Assembly (NCBI GenBank): GCA_020352595.1
Contig: CP070682.1
Location: 1,617,201-1,626,520 of the forward strand
Direction of reading: 5' to 3'
Length of the DNA stretch: 9,320 nt
Source: a bacterium
GTDB taxonomy: Bacteria; BMS3Abin14
The position numbers and the translations under genes were made by a program. Shown here one piece after another: positions 1 to 6,052 of the stretch (within the stretch, counting starts at the first letter, position 1; the number at the start of each line of letters is the position of its first letter). A model generated the notes under the pieces. It did no database searches and was not told the DNA's origin. It saw only the letters and a program-made list of their open reading frames with translations.

Positions 1-1347
1 CTGCCGGCCCCAGGATGGGATCCAGGACACGCTGTTGATGGCCTCCAGGGAGCTGTCCCTCAGGCCATTGTGCTCCATGGATATGAACCACTGCTCCGTG
101 GCCCTGAAGATGATGGGCGATTTACAGCGCCAGCAGTGGGGGTAGGTGTGCTCGACCTTGGACTCGGCAAGCAGGGCCCCCGCCTGGGCCAGTCTCCTGT
201 TGACCTCGCTGTTGGCCTCGAAGACCGGCATGCCGGCGAAGAACTCCACATCCCCGGTGAACCTGCCCTCGTCGTCCACAGGGGCATAGACGTCCAGCCC
301 GTACCTGATGCCGGTCTCGTAGTCCTCCTGCCCGTGGCCGGGCGCCGTGTGGACGCACCCCGTTCCCGCCTCCAGGGTGACGTAGTCCGCAAGGACGATG
401 ACGGACTCCCGGTCGTAGAGAGGGTGTTTCGTCCGCAGACCCTCCAGGGCGCTTCCGGGGAAGGTCGCTATGGTCTCCAGCTTGTCCAGCCCCAGGGCCG
501 ACGCGAGGCTCTCCGCCAGCTCCCTGGCCACGAGAAGGGCCTCGCTCCCCTTCCTTACGGCCGCATAGGTGTATTCGGGGTGCAGGGCCACCGCGAGGTT
601 GGCCGGGATGGTCCAGGGAGTGGTGGTCCAGATCACCGCCGAGGTCGGGATCCCCGCCAGTTCCGGGATCCTCTCACCCGGGTCGTCCAGGAACGGGAAG
701 GCGACGTAGATGGAAGGCGAGGTGTGCTCGTGGTACTCGACCTCCGCCTCGGCGAGGGCGGTGCCGCAGGAACTGCACCAGTAGACGGGCTTCTTGCGCC
801 TGTAGACGGATCCATTCTCGATGAACGTGCCGAACTCCCTGGTTATGGTGGCTTCGTAGGGGTAGGCCATGGTCAGGTAGGGGTTTTCCCAGTCGCCGAA
901 AACTCCCAGGCGCTTGAACTCGTTCCTCTGGATGTCGATGTACTTGTCCGCGTACTGCCTGCAGGCTCTTCTGACCTCTATGGCAGTGAGCCCCTTTTCC
1001 CGGGCCCGGAGCTGGGCGTCGACCTTGTGTTCGATGGGCAGCCCGTGGCAGTCCCAGCCGGGAACGTAGTGGGAATAGAACCCCGCCATCCATTTGGATT
1101 TCACCACGAAATCCTTGAGCACCTTGTTGAGCGCCGTGCCCATGTGAATGTGGCCGTTGGCGTAGGGTGGGCCGTCGTGGAGGGTGTAGGCGGGCATGCC
1201 CTCCCTGCTTTCCAGGATCCTGCGGTACAGGCCCTGCTCCTCCCACCTGGCCAGCCTTTCGGGCTCGCGCACGGGCAGGTTGGCCCTCATGGGAAAATCG
1301 GTCTGGGGAAGGTTCAACGTGTCCTTGTAGTTCTTTTTGTCCGACAT
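1..1347 (-). CDS. ileS: Isoleucyl-tRNA synthetase, N-terminal 449 codons (3' end outside window)
   Basis: Class I aminoacyl-tRNA synthetase charging tRNA-Ile in the cytoplasm. The conserved block [20 protein letters not shown] starts at residue 59 and contains the HIGH-type motif, here H68-[13 protein letters not shown] (97-106) is typical of IleRS. The CP1 editing domain shows [10 protein letters not shown] (241-250) and [16 protein letters not shown] (328-343), where misactivated valine is normally hydrolysed. YPHCWRCK (402-409) follows. The KMSKS loop, anticodon-binding domain and any C-terminal zinc site lie beyond the left edge. The ATG at 1347-1345 is chosen because an in-frame TAA lies 30 nt upstream with no start codon between; the Shine-Dalgarno match is weak (only GAG at about -9). 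Expression is expected to be controlled by the T-box leader upstream. Family identity is very secure. Confidence 0.97.
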   Translation of the reverse strand, partial: MSDKKNYKDTLNLPQTDFPMRANLPVREPERLARWEEQGLYRRILESREGMPAYTLHDGPPYANGHIHMGTALNKVLKDFVVKSKWMAGFYSHYVPGWDCHGLPIEHKVDAQLRAREKGLTAIEVRRACRQYADKYIDIQRNEFKRLGVFGDWENPYLTMAYPYEATITREFGTFIENGSVYRRKKPVYWCSSCGTALAEAEVEYHEHTSPSIYVAFPFLDDPGERIPELAGIPTSAVIWTTTPWTIPANLAVALHPEYTYAAVRKGSEALLVARELAESLASALGLDKLETIATFPGSALEGLRTKHPLYDRESVIVLADYVTLEAGTGCVHTAPGHGQEDYETGIRYGLDVYAPVDDEGRFTGDVEFFAGMPVFEANSEVNRRLAQAGALLAESKVEHTYPHCWRCKSPIIFRATEQWFISMEHNGLRDSSLEAINSVSWIPSWGRQ

Positions 1348-1382
1348 GGTGAACTCGCTATCTGGTATCTCAGGTTAGATTA

Positions 1383-1410
1383 GTGCACCCGTGCACGAGT
1401 GCACCGGGTG
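1383..1410. repeat. Three GTGCAC octamer repeats within an inverted repeat, upstream of ileS start
   Basis: GTGCAC occurs at 1383-1388, 1391-1396 and 1399-1404, an exact 8-bp period. The last two copies also form the arms of a hairpin extended by CACCC (1386-1390) and GGGTG (1406-1410) with one unpaired C (1405). It lies after the T-box terminator and about 36 nt before the ileS start, so it would be in the read-through message only. There is no T tract, so it is not an intrinsic terminator. Role unknown. Confidence 0.6.
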
Positions 1411-1476
1411 AACACGGCCGTTGTTCGCAGGGTTTCCTGCGTGCTGCGTGCCGGGTACTGCGCGCGGATCCCTCCC

Positions 1477-1506
1477 AAAAAAATATCCGTCCCTCCAGGG
1501 ACGGAT
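1477..1506 (-). terminator. Intrinsic terminator of the ileS T-box
   Basis: On the minus strand ATCCGTCCC (1506-1498) and GGGACGGAT (1493-1485) form a perfect 9-bp stem closed by a TGGA loop, followed by A and seven T residues (1483-1477). Its 5' arm is shared with the 3' side of the antiterminator, giving the usual mutually exclusive switch. The ileS start lies about 130 nt downstream, so termination here would abort the ileS message. Confidence 0.95.
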
Positions 1507-1780
1507 CCTCTCCGCGTTACCACCCCGGTTGCCCGGGCGCACTTTGTCGTGCGGCCGGACCCCTCTGGCGCTGTAACGGGCGCGCCCGGTTCCGCCTGCG
1601 CCCGGTCACAGCCCGGAAACGCATGGCGCGGCCCGGGCTTCAGCGGACAGGTCCGCCTACACCGGATATCGACGGAACGGCTCGGGGGTGATCTTCCCCG
1701 TCCCTTCCGGTACCGGGCTCCCACCTTCCCCGGATCGCTGGAACCGTCATCGGGACGGGTACTGTCCCCGTCATCGCCTT
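1477..1780 (-). promoter_or_regulatory. T-box riboswitch leader for ileS (tRNA-Ile sensing, specifier ATC)
   Basis: All main T-box parts are readable on the minus strand. Stem I opens with GGCGATGACGGGG (1778-1766), whose GATGA kink-turn motif lies between GGC and CGGGG; these pair with CCCCG..GCC near 1688-1678. The AGCGA motif is at 1739-1735 and GGTGGGAGCC at 1725-1716. The specifier codon is ATC (1692-1690) followed by A, so isoleucine. Stem III is CGCAC/GTGCG (1553-1538). The T-box sequence is GGGGTGGTAACGCGG (1526-1512) with a TGGT bulge complementary to an ACCA tRNA end. The antiterminator pairs GGG and ACG with CGT and CCC (1503-1498), using the same bases as the 5' arm of the terminator. 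Known action of the family: uncharged tRNA-Ile stabilises the antiterminator and permits ileS transcription; charged tRNA lets the terminator form. Confidence 0.95.
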
Positions 1781-1800
1781 TGCTGCGATTTTAAGCGGGA

Positions 1801-1829
1801 AGCATATGCTGTAGAGGCCTGTCTGTCAA
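1801..1829 (-). promoter_or_regulatory. ileS promoter, sigma70/sigmaA type
   Basis: Minus strand: perfect -35 TTGACA (1829-1824), 17-nt spacer, -10 TATGCT (1806-1801). The predicted start near 1794 falls about 15 nt before the first T-box stem, as expected for a T-box transcript. The near-consensus -35 and ideal spacing imply strong constitutive initiation, with control left to the riboswitch. Confidence 0.85.
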
Positions 1830-1893
1830 GAGATGGCCCTCGCCTGCCGCGGGCCGCCGGCGTTGATCCGGCAGGGAGCCCAGCCCCTGGAGA

Positions 1894-1922
1894 CGGCGTG
1901 AAAGGCGGGTCCGCTCACGCCG
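1894..1922. repeat. Inverted repeat in the ileS/xseB divergent region
   Basis: CGGCGTGA (1894-1901) and TCACGCCG (1915-1922) are perfect 8-nt inverted arms separated by 13 nt. The repeat lies upstream of both predicted promoters: about 65 bp from the ileS -35 and 19 bp from the candidate xseB -35. No T tract follows on either strand and no gene ends here, so a terminator is unlikely. It could be an operator or chance in GC-rich DNA. Confidence 0.4.
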
Positions 1923-1941
1923 GCGATTCCGGGTCTTCCGT

Positions 1942-1969
1942 TTGCCTCGGCCTGATTTCGTGCTATCGT
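1942..1969 (+). promoter_or_regulatory. Candidate promoter for the xseB-ispA-dxs-tlyA operon
   Basis: TTGCCT (1942-1947), a 16-nt spacer and TATCGT (1964-1969), with TG at 1961-1962 forming an extended -10 (TGC before the hexamer). Each hexamer matches consensus at four of six positions. It is the best plus-strand candidate I found before xseB and would leave a leader of about 130 nt. Prediction from sequence only. Confidence 0.4.
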
Positions 1970-2098
1970 AAAACGCTGCGGATCATACCGGCCGGCATGA
2001 GGCGCCGCCGACACGCCGCAGCCGGGCGGGCGGTCCGCATGGCGTGGTGCGAAGGGACCCGCTTTTCGTTATCCTTTGAGGGGATCCAGACGGCAGAC

Positions 2099-2102
2099 GA
2101 GG
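2099..2102 (+). promoter_or_regulatory. Ribosome binding site deciding the xseB TTG start
   Basis: GAGG ends 6 nt before TTG at 2109. The earlier in-frame TTG at 2076 has no comparable site, so this fixes the shorter 82-residue product. Confidence 0.65.
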
Positions 2103-2108
2103 TGTGTC

Positions 2109-2357
2109 TTGGCAAGATCCAGCAAAGAGGGGAAACAGTTCGAGAAGATGATATCCGAGCTCGAGAAAACGGTCTCTCTCCTTGAGTCCGGCGATGCCTC
2201 CCTGGAGGAGTCCCTCGACCTCTTCGAGAAGGGGACGCGGCTCCTCAGGGAACTGGCCAGGATCCTGGAGGAGGCCGAGAGGAAAGTCGAGGTCCTCACG
2301 AAGGACGCCTCCGGAAGTCTTTCCACCGGGCCTTTCCAGGAGGAAGAGGAGGAATGA
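2109..2357 (+). CDS. xseB: Exodeoxyribonuclease VII small subunit
   Basis: Small, all-helical subunit that binds the catalytic XseA subunit to form exonuclease VII, which degrades single-stranded DNA to oligonucleotides in repair. The 82-residue product has the family pattern FEKMISELEKTVSLLESGDA (11-30), then SLEESLDLFEKG (31-42) and a heptad-rich AEERKV-type end, closing with an acidic tail of glutamates. Length is normal for XseB (about 75-85). A TTG start at 2109 is preferred for its Shine-Dalgarno site. The stop overlaps the ispA start (ATGA), suggesting translational coupling. Oddity: xseA, normally directly upstream, is absent here; the upstream neighbour is divergent ileS. Confidence 0.92.
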   Translation: MARSSKEGKQFEKMISELEKTVSLLESGDASLEESLDLFEKGTRLLRELARILEEAERKVEVLTKDASGSLSTGPFQEEEEE

Positions 2358-3235
2358 GCCTCGGCAGCTTCCTCGATGCTCAGAGGCAGGCGGTGGACGA
2401 GGCCCTCGAGGCGTGCATGCCCGGGGAGGATTCCTACCCGGCGAGACTGGTGGCGGCCATGCGCTACAGCCTTTTCGCGGGGGGCAAGAGGATCCGACCC
2501 GTCCTCGTGATGGCGGCTGCACAGGCCGCCGGAGGCAAGGCCACCGACGCCATGCCGGCGGCCTGCGCAGTGGAGCTCGTTCACACGTATTCGCTGATCC
2601 ACGATGACCTCCCGGCCATGGACGATGACGATTTCAGGAGAGGACGCCCGACCTGCCACAGGGCCTTTGACGAGGCCACGGCCATCCTCGCCGGAGACGC
2701 TCTGCTGACCATGGCCTTCGAACTGCTGTCGCTGCCGTCCGGCAGGATCACGCCGGCGACAAGGATCCGGATGGTGGAGGAGCTCAGCCGCGCCGCCGGC
2801 TGGCGAGGCATGGTCGGGGGCCAGCAGGTGGACATGGAGAGCGAAGGGGCGGCGGTGGAGTTGCCTGTCCTCGAGTACATCCACACCCACAAGACGGGTG
2901 CCATGATCCGCTGCTGCCTCATCCTGGGCGGCCTTTCGGCAGGGGCGAGCCGCGCAACGCTCAGGGCTCTGACCCGCTTCGGTGAGAAGGTGGGGCTGGC
3001 CTTCCAGATCGTGGACGATATCCTGGACGTGACATCCACCACCGAGGAGATGGGCAAGGACCAGGGCAGCGACGCCAGGCGCGGCAAGGCAACGTACACC
3101 GCCCTTTTCGGCCTGGATGAGGCCCGAAGGAGAGCGGTTGAACTGGTGGAGGACGCCAGGACCGAGGTTGCGAAGGTCGACTCCAAGGGGATCCTTGGAC
3201 AGATCGCGGACTACATCCTCCTCAGGAGGCTCTAG
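2354..3235 (+). CDS. ispA: Polyprenyl (farnesyl) diphosphate synthase
   Basis: Condenses DMAPP/GPP with isopentenyl diphosphate, here probably to farnesyl diphosphate, feeding undecaprenyl phosphate and quinone synthesis. 293 residues. GGKRIRP (43-49) binds substrate. The first aspartate-rich motif is DDLPAMD (84-90) in the context YSLIHDDLPAMDDDDFRRG, almost the same as I recall for E. coli IspA. The second is DDILD (221-225) within FQIVDDILD. K235-D236 and GKATY (244-248) complete the active site. The two-residue insertion in the first motif plus aromatic Y79 five residues before it predict a C15 product by the known chain-length rules. The ATG overlaps the xseB stop by 4 nt, with AGGAGG at 2338-2343. 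It lies 3 nt before dxs, which supplies its precursor pathway. A geranylgeranyl product cannot be excluded. Confidence 0.94.
   Translation: MSLGSFLDAQRQAVDEALEACMPGEDSYPARLVAAMRYSLFAGGKRIRPVLVMAAAQAAGGKATDAMPAACAVELVHTYSLIHDDLPAMDDDDFRRGRPTCHRAFDEATAILAGDALLTMAFELLSLPSGRITPATRIRMVEELSRAAGWRGMVGGQQVDMESEGAAVELPVLEYIHTHKTGAMIRCCLILGGLSAGASRATLRALTRFGEKVGLAFQIVDDILDVTSTTEEMGKDQGSDARRGKATYTALFGLDEARRRAVELVEDARTEVAKVDSKGILGQIADYILLRRL
3224..3229 (+). promoter_or_regulatory. Ribosome binding site deciding the dxs TTG start
   Basis: AGGAGG inside the last codons of ispA lies 9 nt before TTG at 3239. The next in-frame ATG is nearly 70 codons downstream, past conserved N-terminal sequence, so the TTG is the only reasonable start. 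Confidence 0.8.
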
Positions 3236-3238
3236 ACT

Positions 3239-5134
3239 TTGAAAGACATCAAGACGGACGGCCGGATCCTTCCCGGCATCAACTCTCCCCGGGACATATG
3301 GGAGTTGGACATAGGGCAACTGGAGCGGCTGGCGGGTGAGATCAGGGAGGAGATCCTGAGGGTCGTTTCCGTCAACGGGGGACACCTGGCCTCGAACCTG
3401 GGGTGCGTGGAGCTGACACTGGCGCTGCACAGGGTGTTCCGCATGCCCGAGGACAAGATCGTCTGGGATGTGGGGCATCAGGCCTACACCCACAAGCTCA
3501 TCACCGGCCGGAGAGATCTCTTCCACACCCTGCGCACCAAGGGTGGACTGAGCGGATTCCCCAAGAGCAAGGAGAGCCCGTACGATCTTTTCAACGTCGG
3601 TCACAGCGGAACCTCCATCTCCGCCGCCCTGGGCATCGCGGAGGCCATGCGGCACAGCGGTGAGGAGGGGAGGGTGGTGGCCGTCATCGGCGATGGCAGC
3701 ATGACGGCGGGCCTTGCCCTCGAGGGGCTCAACCAGGGGGGCACCCTCGGTCAGAAGCTGGTGGTCGTCCTCAACGACAACGAGATGTCCATCGCCCCCA
3801 ACGTCGGGGCCATGTCCTCCTACCTCAGCCGGACCCTCACCGGTCATTTCATGAACCGCGTCAAGAAGGAGACGGAGAATTTTCTCAGCAGGATACCCAA
3901 GCTCGGAGAGCCGTTCCTCCAGGTGGCCAGGAGGGCCGAGGAATCCTTCAAATCCCTCATCTACCCCGGTATGGTCTTCGAGGAGCTCGGATACGAGTAT
4001 ATCGGGCCCATCAAGGGACACAGGCTCGACAGGCTCATCGAGGCCCTGAGCAACGCGCGCCGCATCGATGGGCCGGTTCTCGTGCACGTGGGGACGGACA
4101 AGGGCAAGGGATACCGCCCCGCAGAGGATAACCCCACCGCCTTCCACGGCGTGGGACCCTTCGATCTTCAGACCGGGAAACCCGTCAAGGGGGCAGGACC
4201 TCCCTCCTATACGGAAACCTTCGCCGATGCCGTTGTCGAGGCCGCGAGGCACGACGAGAGGATCATCGCCATCACGGCCGCCATGCCCGAGGGGACGGGG
4301 CTCGACCGATTCGCCGCCGAGTTCCCGGATCGCTTCTACGACGTGGGCATCGCCGAGCAGCACGCGGTGACCTTCGCCGCGGGGCTGGCCACCCGGGGTT
4401 TCAGGCCCGTCGTGGCCATCTACAGCACCTTTCTGCAGCGTGCCTACGACCAGATCGTCCACGACGTCTGCCTCCAGAACCTTCCGGTTGTGTTCGCCCT
4501 CGACAGGGGCGGGCTGGTGGGCGAGGACGGACCCACCCACCACGGAACCTATGATTTTTCCTATCTGAGGCATATCCCCAACATGACCCTCATGGCGCCC
4601 AGGGACGAGAACGCCCTTCGCGACGCCCTCATCACAGCCCTGGCCGCCAAGGGCCCGTGTGCCTTCCGATATCCGAGGGGATCCGGCGTGGGAGTCGCCC
4701 CGACACCGCCCAAGGTGTGGGAGACGGGGAAAGGGGAACTGCTCAGGGACGGGACCGACGTTCTCCTGGCGGCAACGGGGTCGACCGTTCATCCGTGCCT
4801 GGAGGCGGCCAGGGCCCTGGAGGGGGAGGGCGTATCGGTGGCCGTTGCGGATGCGCGCTTCGTCAAACCCGTGGACACAGGCCTCATTTTTGATGTGGGA
4901 AAGCGGTGCGGACTTGTCATCACCGTGGAGGAGAACGTCCTCGCCGGCGGTTTCGGTTCGGCGGTCCTCGAGGAGGCATCCCGCCTCGGCGAGGATCTGC
5001 CCGTCAGGAGACTGGGACTGCCGGACTGCTTCATCGAACACGGTACCTTGAAGGAACTGCGGGCCGAACTGGGACTCGATGCCCAGGGCATCCGCCGATC
5101 CGTACTGGAGGCTCTGTCCGGTGACCGCGCTTAA
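3239..5134 (+). CDS. dxs: 1-deoxy-D-xylulose-5-phosphate synthase
   Basis: Thiamine-diphosphate enzyme joining pyruvate and glyceraldehyde 3-phosphate to give DXP, the entry step of the MEP isoprenoid pathway (also a precursor for thiamine and pyridoxal). 631 residues, a normal length. His49 in NGGHLASNLG is the conserved catalytic-region histidine. The cofactor motif is GDGSMTAG from 151, completed by N181 (LNDNEMSI). YIGPIKGH (254-261) and YDVGIAEQHAV (367-377, with E373 as the cofactor-activating glutamate) follow, then FLQRAYDQIVHDV and the GLVGEDGPTHHG loop. Domain order is the standard one: N-terminal TPP domain, pyrimidine-binding domain, transketolase C-terminal domain. A TTG start is used. 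The gene begins 3 nt after ispA and overlaps tlyA by 14 nt, so it sits inside a coupled operon. Confidence 0.97.
   Translation: MKDIKTDGRILPGINSPRDIWELDIGQLERLAGEIREEILRVVSVNGGHLASNLGCVELTLALHRVFRMPEDKIVWDVGHQAYTHKLITGRRDLFHTLRTKGGLSGFPKSKESPYDLFNVGHSGTSISAALGIAEAMRHSGEEGRVVAVIGDGSMTAGLALEGLNQGGTLGQKLVVVLNDNEMSIAPNVGAMSSYLSRTLTGHFMNRVKKETENFLSRIPKLGEPFLQVARRAEESFKSLIYPGMVFEELGYEYIGPIKGHRLDRLIEALSNARRIDGPVLVHVGTDKGKGYRPAEDNPTAFHGVGPFDLQTGKPVKGAGPPSYTETFADAVVEAARHDERIIAITAAMPEGTGLDRFAAEFPDRFYDVGIAEQHAVTFAAGLATRGFRPVVAIYSTFLQRAYDQIVHDVCLQNLPVVFALDRGGLVGEDGPTHHGTYDFSYLRHIPNMTLMAPRDENALRDALITALAAKGPCAFRYPRGSGVGVAPTPPKVWETGKGELLRDGTDVLLAATGSTVHPCLEAARALEGEGVSVAVADARFVKPVDTGLIFDVGKRCGLVITVEENVLAGGFGSAVLEEASRLGEDLPVRRLGLPDCFIEHGTLKELRAELGLDAQGIRRSVLEALSGDRA
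5107..5111 (+). promoter_or_regulatory. Ribosome binding site deciding the tlyA GTG start
   Basis: GGAGG lies 9 nt before GTG at 5121. An in-frame ATG at 5079 would add 14 unconserved residues and deepen the overlap with dxs, so GTG is preferred. Confidence 0.7.
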
Positions 5135-5858
5135 AAGGGTGGACATCCTGCTGGTGGAGAGGAACCTGGCCGAGTCACGGAACCGGGCGCAGGCTCTTAT
5201 CCTGTCCGGACGCGTGTTTTCCGGCCAGGTGAGGATCGAAAAGTCCGGGACCAGGCTGGATGACAAGGCCCCCCTGACTGTCAGGGAACAGCTGCCCTAC
5301 GTGAGCAGGGGAGGCGTGAAGCTGAAGGCGGCCCTGGACCGGTTCCAGGTGAACGTTTCCGGAGCGGTCTGCCTGGACGTCGGGGCCTCCACGGGCGGGT
5401 TCACCGACTGCCTGCTCAAGGAAGGGGCCCGAAGCGTGTACTGCGTGGATGTGGGATACGGGCAGCTGGACTGGAACCTGCGCAACGATCCCAGGGTCAC
5501 GGTCATGGAGAGGACCAATTTCCGGACCATCGGTGACCGCGACCTCCCCCGTCATTTCGACCTGGCAGTCGTGGATGTTTCCTTCATCAGCCTGAAGCTC
5601 ATCCTTCCCAGACTCAGGCTCTTCCTGGTACCAGGGGCCGGGGTGATCCTGCTCGTCAAGCCCCAGTTCGAGGCTGGTCCGGACAAGGTGGGCAAGGGGG
5701 GGATCGTGAGGGATCCCCAGGTCCGTGAAGCCGCGCTGCATCAGGTTCTCGAGTCGGCCCAGGCCGAGGGGTTCAGGGCTCTGGAGACCATGGAATCCCC
5801 CATCAGGGGAGCCGGCGGCAACCTCGAGTACCTTGTCCACCTCCGGTGGTGCGGATGA
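5121..5858 (+). CDS. tlyA: TlyA family rRNA 2'-O-methyltransferase (S4 + FtsJ-like domains)
   Basis: Predicted S-adenosylmethionine-dependent methyltransferase acting on ribosomal RNA cytidines; older annotations call it hemolysin A. 245 residues. The N-terminal S4 RNA-binding domain (about 4-60) begins KRVDILLVERNLAESRNRAQ. SRGGVKL (62-68) leads into the FtsJ-like domain with SAM-binding DVGASTGGFTDCLL (86-99). The proposed catalytic tetrad is K67, D152 (VVDVSFIS), K180 (LVKPQFE) and E236 (NLEYLVHL), each two below the Mycobacterium tuberculosis TlyA numbering I recall (K69, D154, K182, E238). It overlaps the end of dxs by 14 nt. Methylation at C1409 of 16S and C1920 of 23S is known for the mycobacterial enzyme; shorter relatives methylate only the 23S site. 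This protein is nearer the short type, so the exact target is uncertain. Confidence 0.92.
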   Translation: MTALKRVDILLVERNLAESRNRAQALILSGRVFSGQVRIEKSGTRLDDKAPLTVREQLPYVSRGGVKLKAALDRFQVNVSGAVCLDVGASTGGFTDCLLKEGARSVYCVDVGYGQLDWNLRNDPRVTVMERTNFRTIGDRDLPRHFDLAVVDVSFISLKLILPRLRLFLVPGAGVILLVKPQFEAGPDKVGKGGIVRDPQVREAALHQVLESAQAEGFRALETMESPIRGAGGNLEYLVHLRWCG

Positions 5859-5912
5859 AGGCCCCGTCGGGCGGGGACAGGACCCGGCAGCACCGCCAGA
5901 GGGCCCGGGGTG

Positions 5913-5940
5913 GATCCAGCGACCCGTGTGGTCGCGGATC
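5913..5940 (+). repeat. Strong hairpin in the tlyA-nadK gap
   Basis: GATCC (5913-5917), a bulged A (5918) and GCGACC (5919-5924) pair with GGTCGC (5930-5935) and GGATC (5936-5940) around a CGTGT loop, giving an 11-bp stem with one bulge. A smaller 5-bp hairpin (CCCCG/CGGGG, 5862-5876) lies just after the tlyA stop. Neither is followed by a T tract, so a standard intrinsic terminator is not supported; pausing, RNA processing or partial attenuation are alternatives. Confidence 0.55.
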
Positions 5941-5985
5941 ATGGGGGCTTGCTTTCACGTCAGAGGCGTCACATTGGATAGGGTC

Positions 5986-6015
5986 TTGACCTCTTCCGCA
6001 CCCTGCCCTTATCCA
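5986..6015 (+). promoter_or_regulatory. Weak candidate internal promoter before nadK
   Basis: TTGACC (5986-5991, five of six consensus) followed after 18 nt by TATCCA (6010-6015, three of six). The -35 is good and the -10 poor. The position, in the only sizeable gap of the rightward cluster and after a strong hairpin, makes a second transcription start reasonable, but the sequence alone is not convincing. Confidence 0.3.
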
Positions 6016-6052
6016 TGTCTTGTGATGCCGGACCATATTTCCGGGGGGACCC

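Larger units (their letters stand above)
1348..2108. other. Divergent non-coding region between ileS and xseB
   Basis: This 761-nt stretch has no convincing gene. Reading leftward it holds the ileS promoter, the T-box leader with its terminator, and a GTGCAC triple repeat close to the ileS start. Reading rightward it holds an inverted repeat (1894-1922), a candidate xseB promoter (1942-1969) and an untranslated leader of about 130 nt in which I recognise no riboswitch. Open frames crossing it on both strands overlap the T-box or xseB and resemble no protein family I know. Confidence 0.85.

Noticed and set aside
70..1383. A 437-residue open frame on the plus strand opposite ileS
   Set aside because: The minus strand encodes continuous IleRS with all expected motifs; the plus frame is low-complexity Gly/Val/Arg sequence without family features.
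1801..1810. Palindrome AGCATATGCT as an operator or plus-strand -10
   Set aside because: It is explained as the ileS -10 (TATGCT) region; no plus-strand -35 lies at suitable spacing.
1399..2185. Plus-strand open frames of 131 and 165 residues in the non-coding region
   Set aside because: They run through the T-box and into xseB in another frame, have arginine/proline-rich compositions and resemble no family.
2069..5266. A 1065-residue open frame on the minus strand, antisense to xseB, ispA and dxs
   Set aside because: It mirrors the codon pattern of three clearly recognised genes in GC-rich DNA, shows no domain I recognise and ignores their boundaries.
5862..5876. Intrinsic terminator after tlyA (CCCCG/CGGGG)
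   Set aside because: Only five pairs and no T tract follows.
5859..6052. A degraded argR gene in the tlyA-nadK gap
   Set aside because: The gap is too short for ArgR (about 150 residues), sits on the wrong side of nadK and shows no ArgR-like peptide in any frame.
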